Assembly (NCBI GenBank): GCA_028289425.1
Contig: JANQPL010000003.1
Span: 1 to 64,000, forward strand
From: Alphaproteobacteria bacterium
GTDB lineage: Bacteria; Pseudomonadota; Alphaproteobacteria; JANQMY01
DNA: 64,000 bases
Direction of reading: 5' to 3'
The notes below the pieces were generated by a model. The model was not told where the DNA came from. It ran no database searches and saw nothing but the letters and a program-made list of their open reading frames with translations. This document shows, piece by piece, positions 1-9,365 of this stretch. Within the stretch, counting starts at the first letter, position 1; each line of letters opens with the position of its first letter. The translations under genes were made by a program, and so were the position numbers.

Positions 1-397
1 ATTTTTGCCGTGGCTCGTCCTTCTTAAACCCCGGACCGGTATCGAATAGCATCAGCGCGGAAACCCGTTCCGGATAAGCCAGGTAAAAGGCCAAGGACAT
101 ATACCCACCAAGGGACAAGCCCCCGATGACGGCCCGGTCCATCCCGCACGCATCCATGAGAGCTGCTATGTCTTCGACCGTGTGACGTTCCGAATAGTCG
201 GTCACTTTGTCCGAACATTCCGTGGCGCCATGCCCATGCATATCCCAAGTCAGCACTTGGCAGTTGGCGGAAAGAGCGTCGACCTGCCCGCGCCACATGG
301 CATGGGTCGCACTGAAACCATGGGTCAGGACGACCGGCTGTCCGGTCCCGCGCACTTGGTAATGGAGACGGTAGGAGTTTCGTTCGAGAAATGACAT
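1..397 (-). CDS. alpha/beta hydrolase, C-terminal part outside window
   Basis: The gene runs off the left edge, so only the first 132 codons are visible. The start ATG is at 397. The protein opens like a soluble alpha/beta hydrolase: an oxyanion-hole THGF around residues 25-28, a WDMHGHG segment at 51-57, and the nucleophile elbow GLSLGG at 93-98 with Ser95 as the likely nucleophile. The acid and histidine of the triad would lie beyond the edge. There is no signal peptide, so it is probably cytoplasmic. The substrate cannot be told; the family includes esterases, lactonases and C-C hydrolases. The next gene, also minus, encodes another hydrolase of the same fold but is separated by about 100 bp, so co-transcription is possible but not shown. 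Confidence 0.85.
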   Translation of the reverse strand, partial: MSFLERNSYRLHYQVRGTGQPVVLTHGFSATHAMWRGQVDALSANCQVLTWDMHGHGATECSDKVTDYSERHTVEDIAALMDACGMDRAVIGGLSLGGYMSLAFYLAYPERVSALMLFDTGPGFKKDEPRQK

Positions 398-497
398 GAG
401 CAACACCGAGCTATTATTAATTGCTCGGTATGGTGACGGCATGGACCGCCGGGCGCAATGATTATGTCATTTAGTCGAGCGGAGCGAAGTGAAGGCG

Positions 498-1229
498 TCA
501 GGCGGCACGGGACTCCTCAAGCGCGCCAAGAATCTCGATCAATCGATCGGGCATGGAAAAGAAAGGCGAATGTGCAGATTGCAGGCTGATCACATCTGTG
601 ATGCCCGCATCTCTCAGCATACCACGCTGTGCCCCCAGGGGGATCGTCTTATCTTTTGTGCACTCCACATACATTTTGGGAATTGCGGCAAAACTCTTGT
701 CTGCCACCTGTACTGGCGTCAGCATCGGCATGAGGGGCTCGGGGCGCAGGTTCCCAATAAAACGGCCTGTCTGTTCCGGATTGCAATCGGTATAGAACAA
801 ATCATGGGCACAATCAGGCTTGACGACGCCTACCAATCCTTCGACTTCCACAGAGACGTCGAGGAGGCGGGGTTCCGGAATGTGCCGCTCCTTGACGTCG
901 ACCAATGTGTCGTTGTGCAAGGGAACCAATGCAGCGATATACACAATTCTTGAAACGTGATTTGCTAAGTCCCTACAAGCGGCGGAGATCGCAAACCCTC
1001 CCATGCTGTGTCCTACCAAAATGACCGATCCACCCATTTCACTTAACTCGGCGCGTATTGCGGCACCGTAGTGCGCCAAGGTGACATCGGCCGGATCTCG
1101 GGAGTCCTCACCATGTCCAGGCAGGTCTATCGCACGGGCCGTATGTCCCGCCGCTTTCAACCCCTTCACCACATGATCCCAACACCAGGATCCATGCCAT
1201 GATCCGTGTACAAATAAAAACTGCGCCAT
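498..1229 (-). CDS. alpha/beta hydrolase (hydroxynitrile-lyase/esterase-like)
   Basis: A 243-residue protein. I chose the ATG at 1229 because an AGGA element precedes it and the fold starts directly with FLFVHGSWHG; the longer frame to 1292 adds an unrelated leader. The HGSWHGSWCW oxyanion region (residues 8-17), DLPGHG (35-40) and GHSMGG elbow (73-78, Ser75) are typical of the small single-domain branch that includes hydroxynitrile lyase and methylesterase relatives. The likely catalytic His is in AHSPFF near residue 220. No signal peptide is present. The substrate is unknown, and the name is a fold assignment only. Confidence 0.85.
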   Translation of the reverse strand: MAQFLFVHGSWHGSWCWDHVVKGLKAAGHTARAIDLPGHGEDSRDPADVTLAHYGAAIRAELSEMGGSVILVGHSMGGFAISAACRDLANHVSRIVYIAALVPLHNDTLVDVKERHIPEPRLLDVSVEVEGLVGVVKPDCAHDLFYTDCNPEQTGRFIGNLRPEPLMPMLTPVQVADKSFAAIPKMYVECTKDKTIPLGAQRGMLRDAGITDVISLQSAHSPFFSMPDRLIEILGALEESRAA

Positions 1230-1780
1230 CTGTAATCCTGTCTCAACACCGGCTGCAGGGCATCGCGGAACGGGCGTATGCCGTTCGCACAATCTCCCGC
1301 AGGAAATGAAGTCAAAGGGACTTTACGCCTCGAAAGCCTCACCCAAGTCGAGGGTCCCAGTTTGAAACGAAGTGAATCGTTTCAACGCCTCCAATTGTTA
1401 AGGGCATAAGGTTTAGAAAATATTTATAGTTGCATCGCAGAAGCAGATATATTCCTTGGAACAGTGCAAAACCCTCACAAAAATGCGCAAAATTCGGGGA
1501 CAGGCTCTCACATTCCCTCATTAGGCGATTGTTCAAGAAAGTAAACGCCTAACAAGCGGCATTACTTAAAGTTGCCAGTTCCGCGCCATCGGAAGGCATT
1601 CTTGGCCACCATCGGCCGCTTTCACAAAGAATTCACCGGATTTGTTTGCAGGTGTTTTCAATCGCGAGAAGAACGCCGGTATGAGTGGTGACGCGGCGCC
1701 CTGGCATGCAATTCGCCCCCGGAAGACAAACCACAAAAAGCCCTGAGTGTCAGCTGTCCGGAGAGCAGGAGACAAGATCT
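1230..1780. other. intergenic region without a supported gene
   Basis: About 550 bp between the divergent hydrolase and DUF547 genes. It is visibly richer in A and T than its surroundings around 1400-1460. Short open frames occur on the minus strand (1339-1536 and 1566-1775), but they have no ribosome-binding site or recognisable protein features. The promoters of both flanking genes must lie here; I could not pick -35/-10 boxes with confidence. Confidence 0.5.
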
Positions 1781-2674
1781 ATGACACAAACGACCCCGTC
1801 GCTATTCGAATGGCGAACCACTTTTGCTGCAGTATTGCTTGGCATCGCGGCGGCGACCGTATCCGTCCATGAAGCCCACGCCGAAAGTCGGTGGTCCGTT
1901 TACAACCCGCAAAACACGCAAACGCCAGACTACGCGCCTCTTGATGTGTTTTTTGGTGCGTATGCGGACACGAAACGCGCACAAACCACTTTTGCCTATC
2001 AGGCGATGGGCAGCCGGGGCGCCAAGTTTCTGAATGATTATGTTTCGTACCTTCAATCCATTCCGGTATCGCAATTAAACCGCGACCAGCAATTGGCATT
2101 CTGGCTGAACTTGCACAATGCGGCCGCCATGCGAGAGACACTGGGCGCCTACCCCACAAGGCGCGTGGAGGCTCTGGTGACAGGTACGGGGTCAGCCTGG
2201 AGCCGAAAGACTCTCATTGTCGAAGGCGTTCCCCTGTCCCTCGCCGAAATTGAGACCGACATTCTGCTCACGGAATGGCAAGACCCTCGCGTCATCTACG
2301 GAATCTATTTGCCGGCCAAGGCAGCGCCCGCCCTGCCCACAAGAGCGTTCAAAGCGGACTCTGTTTATAAAAAGCTTGAAGAGGCGGCCGGGCGATATGT
2401 GAATGGCCGATACGCGGTCACGAAGACGGGCAACAACCCCACGGTCTCTCTTGTCTACCAGCGTTTCAAAAGAGCATTTGGCGATGACGAGACGACAATG
2501 ATTTCCCATCTGCAATCTTATGCGAAATCTCGACTGGCGCGGCGGATTGCGGACGCCCAATCCATTGGCGGATATGAGTTCGATTGGGCTCTAAACGAAC
2601 ACAAGCCCCGACAACCGAGCAGAAGCCTGGGCGCCGGCGGTGTCGGCAGCCGTGGGGGCGGCTTTGGCTCTTAA
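1781..2674 (+). CDS. DUF547 family secreted protein
   Basis: 297 residues, starting at ATG 1781 preceded by GGAG about nine bases upstream; longer in-frame starts lack this. The N-terminus (residues 1-35) is a signal peptide with a hydrophobic core AAVLLGIAAATV and an AxA-type end near HAHA, so the protein is exported. The body carries the DUF547 core motif QQLAFWLNLHNA followed by a second conserved part around PRVIYGIYL. The C-terminus is a Gly/Ser-rich tail. DUF547 proteins are exported and of unknown activity. It overlaps the following membrane glycosyltransferase gene by 35 bp, suggesting one operon and perhaps a cell-envelope role. Confidence 0.85.
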   Translation: MTQTTPSLFEWRTTFAAVLLGIAAATVSVHEAHAESRWSVYNPQNTQTPDYAPLDVFFGAYADTKRAQTTFAYQAMGSRGAKFLNDYVSYLQSIPVSQLNRDQQLAFWLNLHNAAAMRETLGAYPTRRVEALVTGTGSAWSRKTLIVEGVPLSLAEIETDILLTEWQDPRVIYGIYLPAKAAPALPTRAFKADSVYKKLEEAAGRYVNGRYAVTKTGNNPTVSLVYQRFKRAFGDDETTMISHLQSYAKSRLARRIADAQSIGGYEFDWALNEHKPRQPSRSLGAGGVGSRGGGFGS

Positions 2675-4154
2675 CCCCAGCCAACACCAAACTTTCACGC
2701 TCACGCACGCCTACGCACAAAGCACGCCCGAGCGTCTCTCCTTAGCATCCGGCCTGTGTCTAACCGGTATCTGCGCGGGGCTCGCTTATATTTCCTCCGC
2801 TTTTGTCTATGGAAGTGGGATCAGTGATCATCCGGTCGGCCTCTTCATTGCGCTTTACGCAGGGGCTGCGCTCATAACTTTCCCGCTCATTTGGCTGATT
2901 CCAAAAATTCAAGACACCCGGCAGCTGCTGTTTATTGCCATCGGTATCGGGCTCGCGGCGCGCCTTGTGTTCGTAACGTCCACACCAATCTATGAAGACG
3001 ACTTCTATCGGTATCTGTGGGACGGGGCGGTTACAGCCCAAGGGATCGATCCCTTCAAATATCCGCCCTCGGACTTTCAATCGGAAGATGACGCGTTGGC
3101 GGCGCTGCTGGGCCCTCAATCCGCCCCCGAAAATCAAGATTGGCAAACGTTAAAGGCATTGGCGGTGGATTCGGGACCCGTCATTACACGTATCAATTAT
3201 CCGTACATCAAAACCGAATATCCGCTTGTGGCGCAGGGCGCTTTCGCCCTCTCCTATATCATCGAGCCCTGGAGCCTAATCGTCTGGCGTCTCCTTTGTT
3301 TGGCCTGCGAGCTTTTGGCGCTTCATTTCTTGCTCAAGGCGCTCGTTGCCGTTGGCCGATCTCCCTTGTGGAGCCTCCTTTATTGGTGGAATCCGATCGC
3401 CATCGTTGAGCTTGCCAACCGCGTTCATATGGAAGCTCTTCTCATGCCGGCCTTGGCCGCTACAATCTTCTTTGTTGTGTCGCGCAGACCGATTTTCGCA
3501 TGTGCTGCCCTGTCGGTCGCTGTCGGCATCAAGTTCTGGCCGGCGCTCTTATTTCCCGTGCTGATGCGCAGCCAACTGCACAATCCCAAAAAATTGGCCT
3601 GTATGGCGGCAACGGCAGTCATCCTTTGCGCTGCTTTTCTCGCGCCGCAGATTCCCAATGGTCTCGATCCCAATTCCGGCCTCATCACCTACAGCCAATC
3701 CTGGCAAACCAACAGTTTTGCGTTTTCCCAACTCGAGCGCCTCTTCAGCGCGCTGGGCGCAGCGGACGCAGATCTGATCGCTCGGCTCCTTGTATTCGTG
3801 ATTGTGTCCGGTTGTGCGCTCCTCGTGACCATTCCGCGCCCAAACCACCCGCAAGACATTGTGAGCAGAATGCTGATCGTAACGGCGACCCTGTTTCTCT
3901 TAAGTCCGACCCAATACCCTTGGTATTTTCTTTGGTTGCTGCCGTTCTTGGTATTTCTTCCCGTTTGGCCCTTACTCGCGACTCCCATCACGCTGCCGCT
4001 TTACTTTCTGAGATACCATTATGCCGATATTCAGCAAACTGATTTTTTTGAAAACGTGATTGTTCCGCTCGAATTCGCTCCCATCTTTATCCTATTGCTC
4101 TTGTGGCTATGGCGACAACGCACGAACCAAACGGAAAAAACGCATGTTTCGTGA
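2640..4154 (+). CDS. integral membrane glycosyltransferase (GT87/DUF2029-like)
   Basis: 504 residues with about ten to twelve hydrophobic segments. The EDDFYRYLWDG segment near residue 120 resembles the acidic catalytic loop of GT-C enzymes that use polyprenyl-phosphate sugars, as in GT87/DUF2029 mannosyltransferases. The start is uncertain: GTG at 2640 lies inside the end of the DUF547 gene, with further in-frame GTG at 2652 and TTG at 2664. It overlaps the downstream GT2 gene by 11 bp. The pairing suggests that the GT2 enzyme makes a lipid-linked sugar donor and this protein transfers it on the outer face of the inner membrane. That step is inference. Confidence 0.8.
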   Translation: MSAAVGAALALNPSQHQTFTLTHAYAQSTPERLSLASGLCLTGICAGLAYISSAFVYGSGISDHPVGLFIALYAGAALITFPLIWLIPKIQDTRQLLFIAIGIGLAARLVFVTSTPIYEDDFYRYLWDGAVTAQGIDPFKYPPSDFQSEDDALAALLGPQSAPENQDWQTLKALAVDSGPVITRINYPYIKTEYPLVAQGAFALSYIIEPWSLIVWRLLCLACELLALHFLLKALVAVGRSPLWSLLYWWNPIAIVELANRVHMEALLMPALAATIFFVVSRRPIFACAALSVAVGIKFWPALLFPVLMRSQLHNPKKLACMAATAVILCAAFLAPQIPNGLDPNSGLITYSQSWQTNSFAFSQLERLFSALGAADADLIARLLVFVIVSGCALLVTIPRPNHPQDIVSRMLIVTATLFLLSPTQYPWYFLWLLPFLVFLPVWPLLATPITLPLYFLRYHYADIQQTDFFENVIVPLEFAPIFILLLLWLWRQRTNQTEKTHVS

Positions 4155-4896
4155 TCAACACATCGCGGTTGTCATTCCCGCGCGAAATGAATCCGCCGCA
4201 TTGCCCGACGTGCTGGGGGATATTCCGAACTGGGTCGATGACATTATCGTTGCAGACAACGATTCCTCTGACGGTACGGCCGAGACGGCCGCGCGCCACG
4301 GCGCAACCGTCGTCAGTGAAAAACGCCTCGGCTATGGATTTGCCTGCATGGCAGGCCTGCGCACCGCACCCGATGCGGACATAATCGTCTTCCTCGACGG
4401 CGACCGCAGCGACTATCCGGAACAGATGGACCGGCTGGTGCGCCCCATCGCCTGCGGTGACACTGACTTTGTTGTCGGCAGCCGTACCCTTGGCCAATGC
4501 GCCCCCGGTGCGCTGTCCCCTCAGCAGCGCTACGGTAATGCGTTGGCATGCACTTTGATCGCGCGCTTCTGGGGCCACGCCTATTCCGATCTTGGACCTT
4601 TCCGGGCCATTCGACGGGACGCACTTATCGCAATGAATATGTGCGAAATGACTTATGGCTGGACGGTGGAGATGCAGATCAGGGCCGTCCAACTGGGCCT
4701 ACGCGTGCGCGAAGCGCCGGTCGATTACCGCCACCGCATCGGCAAATCCAAGGTTTCCGGCACTCTTCGTGGTGTCTGGGGGGCGGGCACAAAAATCTTG
4801 TTGTGCATTTTCCGATCCGCCTGGCGGGATCGGCAGACACAAAGGTCTGCTGCCGCCTCTTTCGGCGGTGAAATAACTGTCACAAAAAAACCGTAG
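4144..4896 (+). CDS. family 2 glycosyltransferase, polyprenyl-phosphate sugar synthase-like
   Basis: 250 residues. The ATG at 4144 is preceded by GGA and overlaps the end of the membrane glycosyltransferase gene. The GT-A fold begins with VVIPARNESAALP, continues through the nucleotide-binding ADNDSSDGT and carries the metal-binding DGD motif in VFLDGDRSDYP. The central DLGPFRAIRR and TYGWTVEMQ segments are typical of dolichol-phosphate mannose synthase-like enzymes without a C-terminal membrane domain. It probably transfers a nucleotide sugar to polyprenyl phosphate in the cytoplasm, supplying the membrane glycosyltransferase before it. The sugar cannot be told. Confidence 0.85.
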   Translation: MFRDQHIAVVIPARNESAALPDVLGDIPNWVDDIIVADNDSSDGTAETAARHGATVVSEKRLGYGFACMAGLRTAPDADIIVFLDGDRSDYPEQMDRLVRPIACGDTDFVVGSRTLGQCAPGALSPQQRYGNALACTLIARFWGHAYSDLGPFRAIRRDALIAMNMCEMTYGWTVEMQIRAVQLGLRVREAPVDYRHRIGKSKVSGTLRGVWGAGTKILLCIFRSAWRDRQTQRSAAASFGGEITVTKKP

Positions 4897-4977
4897 AAGC
4901 TGAACCCGATTTCGAGTCGTTGCGTGAGTCGCGGTCGGTGTCTGCCGTCGGCGGCCACTCCACACGAGATGGGTTCC

Positions 4978-5829
4978 ATGCAAAACCACATCGTTGATAC
5001 GCTGATCGAAGAGCGCTCGGGACGGTTCGGCAAGAACCCCGCGATTTGGTCCATGACCAAACTGGTCTTGTATCCGCTTTTGAAATATCGCCGGGCGGTC
5101 CGGCTGGCAGATCAGATCCGGCACATGGATGCTGAAGATGTGTTTGAATTCACGCGAGACCTTCTGCGCCTGAATGTGCAAGTTGCCGGTGCTGAAAACA
5201 TTCCGAAGGATGGTCGCTTCATCCTTGCGCCGAACCACCCCACCTTGGCGGACATGTTTCCCATCTATGATGTGCTGCGTTCCATCCGTCCGGACTTTAC
5301 ATTGATCGCCACGAAAGACGCGGTGCGGGTGGCACAGAACCTGATGGACCTGCTCATCCCGGTGGATGTAGATGCCGCAGCGCAAGACCGGCGCACGTCT
5401 CGCCAGGTGCTGCAGCGGGTGATGAAGACGTTCAAGGACGAACGGGCACTGATCATCTTTCCGTCGGGCGGGCTCGCCCGATTGCGGGACGGTCAGCTGC
5501 GCGAACAGCCCTGGCTTCCGACACCGATCAACCTGTCCCGGAAGTTCAATGCACCCATCCTGCCGCTGCACATTTCCGGGCAGAACTCGTGGCTCTACTA
5601 CATGTTCGGCAAGATCAGCCGGGAACTGCGCGACATGACCGTCTTTTACGAGATCCTCAACAAAGAACGCACAACCTACAAGCTCACCTTCGGGCCACTG
5701 ATCGACCCGGTGAGAATTCCCAACGAACCGCACACGGCGATCTCCAAATTGCAGGCCTATGTGGAGGATGTGTTGCCGTCTCTGCACCAGCCGCGCCCCA
5801 CCGGCAGCGCGGTTCTGTCGCCCTTCTAA
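4978..5829 (+). CDS. PlsC-like lysophospholipid acyltransferase family protein
   Basis: 283 residues from ATG 4978; an ATG nine bases upstream (4969) is also possible. The NHPTLAD sequence near residue 92 is the NHx4D acyltransferase motif, and IIFPSGGLAR corresponds to the FPEG substrate-binding motif with Ser-Gly in place of Glu-Gly. The enzyme should transfer an acyl chain to a lipid head such as lysophosphatidate or an ornithine-lipid precursor at the inner membrane. It follows the two glycosyltransferase genes by about 80 bp in the same direction, consistent with an envelope-lipid operon. The altered motif III makes the acceptor uncertain. Confidence 0.75.
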   Translation: MQNHIVDTLIEERSGRFGKNPAIWSMTKLVLYPLLKYRRAVRLADQIRHMDAEDVFEFTRDLLRLNVQVAGAENIPKDGRFILAPNHPTLADMFPIYDVLRSIRPDFTLIATKDAVRVAQNLMDLLIPVDVDAAAQDRRTSRQVLQRVMKTFKDERALIIFPSGGLARLRDGQLREQPWLPTPINLSRKFNAPILPLHISGQNSWLYYMFGKISRELRDMTVFYEILNKERTTYKLTFGPLIDPVRIPNEPHTAISKLQAYVEDVLPSLHQPRPTGSAVLSPF

Positions 5830-5881
5830 TTTCACCAGAAGACCTGTAGGGTCCTCGGTCGGATTTTGATCGGTGGACCCC

Positions 5882-6850
5882 ATGAGCCCCATGGCCCGCA
5901 GCCCCCGCGACTGGGTGCTGTTTTGCATTCTTGTGTTTCTGTACGGATCAGCGTTCATGTTCATTGAACTGAGCGTTGAAACAATCCCGCCATTGACGGT
6001 GGTGGCAAGCCGATTGGTGCTGGGCGCTGCTTTCGTCTATGGCTGGATGCGCTATCAAGGCCACAGGCTGCCGCCGCTTACCGACACAACCGCACCATAT
6101 GCGCGCCTGCCGGTCAGCCTCATCTGGCTGTACTTTTTCGTCTTGGCGATGGTTGGCAATGTGCTTCCTTTCTTTCTCATCTCTTGGGGCCAGCTTGCGA
6201 TCGAAAGCAGCTTGGCCGGCATTCTGATGGCCTTCATGCCGCTGGCGACCATGATGCTCGCCCATTTCTTCGTGCCCGGCGAACCGCTGACGCCCGCCAA
6301 GATCGCCGGCTTCGTCTTGGGCTTTTGCGGCGTCTTGGTTCTGATGGGACCAAGCGCGCTTGGTACACTGTCTTCTGAGGGCGCCCGCCTGGCGGCCCAA
6401 TTAGCCGTTCTCGGCGGGGCGTTTTGTTATGCGCTCAACGCCATCATCGCCCGCCATGCGCCACGTGTGCCCGCTATCGTCTCGTCGACAGGCATCCTTC
6501 TCATCGGCGCGGTGGTGAGTGTTCTGCTGGCACTCATCCTAGAGCGCCCCTGGACCATCGAAGTCAGCACAGGCGCCCTGCTTGCGGTCATCTTCCTGGG
6601 CATATTTACCACCGCGCTGGCAACCGTCGTCTACATGGAACTGGTTCAGACGGCGGGTCCAAGTTTCTTTGCGCTCACCAATTATCTGGTGCCGGTGCTC
6701 GCCGTGTTCTTAGGGGCGCTGGTACTGGGCGAAGTGCTGGACTGGCGCGCCTTTGCTGCCCTTGCCCTTGTGCTCTTGGGCATCTTCATCAGCCAAGCGC
6801 GCGTGACCCGCACGCTGATTGGTCAGATCTTCAGCTCTCCTTCCAAATAG
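5882..6850 (+). CDS. EamA/DMT-family permease
   Basis: 322 residues with ten hydrophobic helices in two EamA repeats, the usual size for drug/metabolite transporters. The start ATG at 5882 has GGTGGA just upstream; the GTG at 5873 is part of that sequence and is a less likely start. The second repeat contains the family-typical YMELVQTAGPSFFALTNYLVPVLAVFLG. The direction of transport and substrate cannot be read from sequence; most relatives export amino acids or other metabolites. The last 28 bp overlap the convergent phzF-like gene. Confidence 0.9.
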   Translation: MSPMARSPRDWVLFCILVFLYGSAFMFIELSVETIPPLTVVASRLVLGAAFVYGWMRYQGHRLPPLTDTTAPYARLPVSLIWLYFFVLAMVGNVLPFFLISWGQLAIESSLAGILMAFMPLATMMLAHFFVPGEPLTPAKIAGFVLGFCGVLVLMGPSALGTLSSEGARLAAQLAVLGGAFCYALNAIIARHAPRVPAIVSSTGILLIGAVVSVLLALILERPWTIEVSTGALLAVIFLGIFTTALATVVYMELVQTAGPSFFALTNYLVPVLAVFLGALVLGEVLDWRAFAALALVLLGIFISQARVTRTLIGQIFSSPSK

Positions 6851-7638
6851 GGGGTACACTGACCATAGAGCGTGACGCGCTCCCCCCGATGGACGCACCG
6901 TAGTTGACCTCCGCGCGGCGACAATTGCCGCGCCGCCAATTCTTTCTTCCCGAGGCGCTCTGCCCAATAGGGCGTCATGGCGCAATGGGCAGACCCCGTG
7001 ACCGGATCTTCCGGAACGCCCTTAGCGGGCGCAAAGAATCGGGACACGAAATCGACACCGCTGCCGGGCCGCCCCGGCGCCGTGACCATCATGCCCCAAA
7101 AATCGATTTGCTTGAGCGCGGGCCCAATGGCGCTGGTATAGGTGAGCCCTTCGATCTGCTCTTGATTTTCCAGGATCACCATGAGATTTGCGGAACCCCG
7201 CAATGCCACCGGCGCCACACCTAGAAGATCGGTAACCACCGCCATCGCCTTATCGTCTTCAAGCGGCGTTGACGGGATCGCCGGCAGATCCATCGACAAC
7301 CACCCGTCTTCTTCCCGAGACACCACCAGCGTGCCGCTGCGCGTTTCGAACGACACTTGGTCAAGCGACGGCACAAGTTCGTTAAACACCACAAAGGCAC
7401 TGGCCAACGTCGCGTGACCGCACAAATCCACTTCAACGCCGGGGGTAAACCAGCGCAGATCGTAGTGGCCGGCCGCCCCATCGGAGGCCGGCACAAAAAA
7501 AGCCGTTTCCGAAATGTTGTTTTCAGCGGCAATCTGCAGCATCAACTCATCTGCGATCCATTTCTCGAGCGGCACCACACCCGCCGGATTACCGCGAAAC
7601 AATTCATCCGCAAACGCATCGATTTGGAAAAACTTCAT
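6823..7638 (-). CDS. PhzF-family isomerase/epimerase
   Basis: 271 residues, ATG at 7638, one base after the TAA of the DUF427 gene, so the two are translationally linked. The protein shows the PhzF fold: FQIDAFAD...GNPAGVV at the N-terminus, NNISETAFFV with the catalytic Glu of the family, GHATLASA, and EDPVTGSAHC before the C-terminal half. PhzF relatives isomerise or epimerise small acids and amino-acid-like substrates. Nothing nearby suggests phenazine synthesis, so the role is probably metabolic or detoxifying. It is the last gene of a tetR-DUF427-phzF operon. Confidence 0.9.
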   Translation of the reverse strand: MKFFQIDAFADELFRGNPAGVVPLEKWIADELMLQIAAENNISETAFFVPASDGAAGHYDLRWFTPGVEVDLCGHATLASAFVVFNELVPSLDQVSFETRSGTLVVSREEDGWLSMDLPAIPSTPLEDDKAMAVVTDLLGVAPVALRGSANLMVILENQEQIEGLTYTSAIGPALKQIDFWGMMVTAPGRPGSGVDFVSRFFAPAKGVPEDPVTGSAHCAMTPYWAERLGKKELAARQLSPRGGQLRCVHRGERVTLYGQCTPYLEGELKI

Positions 7639-7639
7639 C

Positions 7640-8140
7640 TTACCAAAACTCGGTACCCGGCTCACCTTTGAACGGCCCCACAATGTCGGACGTAATCCAG
7701 CCACCATAAAACGAACCGGGCTGAGGGATAACTTTCTCACCGTCCACGAAACAAGCATCCATCATGGCCGGGTAGAACGCTACATAGTCCTTCATGGGCA
7801 CAAAAGCCGCCGAAGGATTGGGATAACTCCAGGCGGCATTTTGGGCGACTTTGTCGCCTACCACCACCGACCAATAGCGCGCTTCGCCCTTCCATTCACA
7901 AAAGCTGCGCCTGATCTCCTGCCGGAGGAATTCTTGCCGAATATCCGTGGGCGGAAGGTAATAACCGGGCGGGTGGCTGGTTTCCAAAACCCGAAAGGCC
8001 CCGGTTGTCTCCGCAATCACTTCGCCGCCAAACTCAATCCGAATAGGGCGGGTCGTCCGCTCGCAGATTGCCGGCCGCGGATAATCCCAAACGGACTCTT
8101 GGCCCGGCCCCGGCTCGATGCGCGCGGCCCGGCCGCTCAC
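7640..8140 (-). CDS. DUF427 domain protein
   Basis: 166 residues, starting with GTG at 8140 that overlaps the TGA of the upstream tetR gene (GTGA). The sequence contains the DUF427 features: VWDYPRP near the start, RIEFGGEVIAET, and the WSYPNPSAAF segment with aromatic and proline conservation. The function of the family is not established. The gene sits between a TetR regulator and a PhzF-like enzyme with no gaps, so the three products very likely act in one inducible process. Confidence 0.85.
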   Translation of the reverse strand: MSGRAARIEPGPGQESVWDYPRPAICERTTRPIRIEFGGEVIAETTGAFRVLETSHPPGYYLPPTDIRQEFLRQEIRRSFCEWKGEARYWSVVVGDKVAQNAAWSYPNPSAAFVPMKDYVAFYPAMMDACFVDGEKVIPQPGSFYGGWITSDIVGPFKGEPGTEFW

Positions 8141-8781
8141 GCATCATCCTTTTCCGTCAGCGCGCTGAGACCGTTCAGCAATAGAGTGGTCGCGAAGTCA
8201 GTCGCCTCTTCCACACTGGGGTCCTCCCGCAGCACCAAGCGATCGCTCATTTCAAAGGCGATCCCAATCATCGCAGCAGACAGATAATCAATATCCACTT
8301 TCGGCGCGATGCCCTCGGCCACCGCCTTTTCCAAATCAGCCTGCAGCTCGTCAAACCCGGCAATAATCTCGGGCGTATCCATGCGCACCCGCAAGGCGCC
8401 CGTGTTGCGCCGAATGATGCGGAAATTGCTCTGATCGTTCACCACATAATCGAAGAACACGAAGAACATTCCGCGCACCCATTCTTCGAAATTCTTCGCA
8501 CGAATACGTTCCGATCGCAGCCGCGGGCGCACCCGCAACGCATTCTCGTCCATAATGGCTTGGAACACTTCTTCCTTCGATTTGAAGTAATTGTAGAACG
8601 TGCCCGAGGCGAGCCCGGTTTTACGGATGATGTCGCGCACGGTGGTCTCGCCATAGCCGAGCTCGGCGAATACGTACCGGCCGGCTTCGATAATCGCGCG
8701 CCGGTTATTCGCTTTGGTTTGTTCCCGCTTGCCCGGCTTCTGGCGCGCTAAGGTATCGGTTGTTGATGAAGGATCAGCCAT
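8137..8781 (-). CDS. TetR/AcrR family transcriptional regulator
   Basis: 214 residues. The N-terminal part has the TetR helix-turn-helix: AIIEAGRYVFAELGYGETTVRDI, then KTGLASGTFYNYFKSKEEVF. The remainder is the variable ligand-binding domain. It is the first gene of an operon with DUF427 and phzF and is divergent from the thioesterase gene at 8892, so the 110-bp gap probably holds an operator controlling both directions. I found no convincing long palindrome there. The ligand is unknown; acyl-CoA or a related small molecule would fit the neighbours. Confidence 0.9.
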   Translation of the reverse strand: MADPSSTTDTLARQKPGKREQTKANNRRAIIEAGRYVFAELGYGETTVRDIIRKTGLASGTFYNYFKSKEEVFQAIMDENALRVRPRLRSERIRAKNFEEWVRGMFFVFFDYVVNDQSNFRIIRRNTGALRVRMDTPEIIAGFDELQADLEKAVAEGIAPKVDIDYLSAAMIGIAFEMSDRLVLREDPSVEEATDFATTLLLNGLSALTEKDDA

Positions 8782-8891
8782 AAATCTGTGTTACTTTCTT
8801 GTGGCAGAGTCGCGGCGCCACTGTACCCGTTCGGGACCCTGCGTCAACTTGTCCTCTGACGTGGCAGCGTTGCAAAAATTTCGGGTCAATC

Positions 8892-9365
8892 ATGGCGAAC
8901 CACCCTCTTCTCGATCAGATTCTCGCCCACAAAAGCGAAGTGATCGCCCGCGTGCCCCATGCGGCCGCCATGGGTATCGAATTGGTGGACGCCACCGAAG
9001 AAGGCGCGTGGATGAAGATCCCCTATGCCCCCCACCTGATCGGTAATCCAGAAACGGGTGTGGTGCATGGCGGCGTGGTGACCACATTGCTCGATCATGC
9101 GTCGGGCCTTGCGGTCATGTGCGCGCTGACGGAATTCATGTCGATTGCCACGCTGGACCTGCGCATCGACTATCACGCGCCCGCCACCCCCAAACGGGAC
9201 ATTATGTGCCACGCTTTCTGCTACAAGCGCACCAAGAACATCGCGTTTGTTCGGGGCAGCGCCTACCATGACACCCCCGACGACCCGATTGCCGGTTCTG
9301 TGGGCGCGTTCATGTTGGGGGCCAATCGTGCGCCCAGCACTTTCCAGACCGGAGCAATGTCATGA
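8892..9365 (+). CDS. PaaI-like hotdog thioesterase
   Basis: 157 residues from ATG 8892. The hotdog signature VVHGGVVTTLLDHASGLA lies in the first half, and TLDLRIDYHAPA corresponds to the central strand. Such enzymes hydrolyse acyl-CoA thioesters, often of aromatic or medium-chain acids, and work as dimers or tetramers in the cytoplasm. The start of the next hotdog gene overlaps its stop by four bases (ATGA), so the two are co-translated and could form a mixed oligomer. Confidence 0.88.
   Translation: MANHPLLDQILAHKSEVIARVPHAAAMGIELVDATEEGAWMKIPYAPHLIGNPETGVVHGGVVTTLLDHASGLAVMCALTEFMSIATLDLRIDYHAPATPKRDIMCHAFCYKRTKNIAFVRGSAYHDTPDDPIAGSVGAFMLGANRAPSTFQTGAMS

Noticed and set aside
1339-1536. 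65-residue minus-strand frame in the AT-rich gap
   Set aside because: No ribosome site, no recognisable features; it is likely chance in AT-rich DNA.
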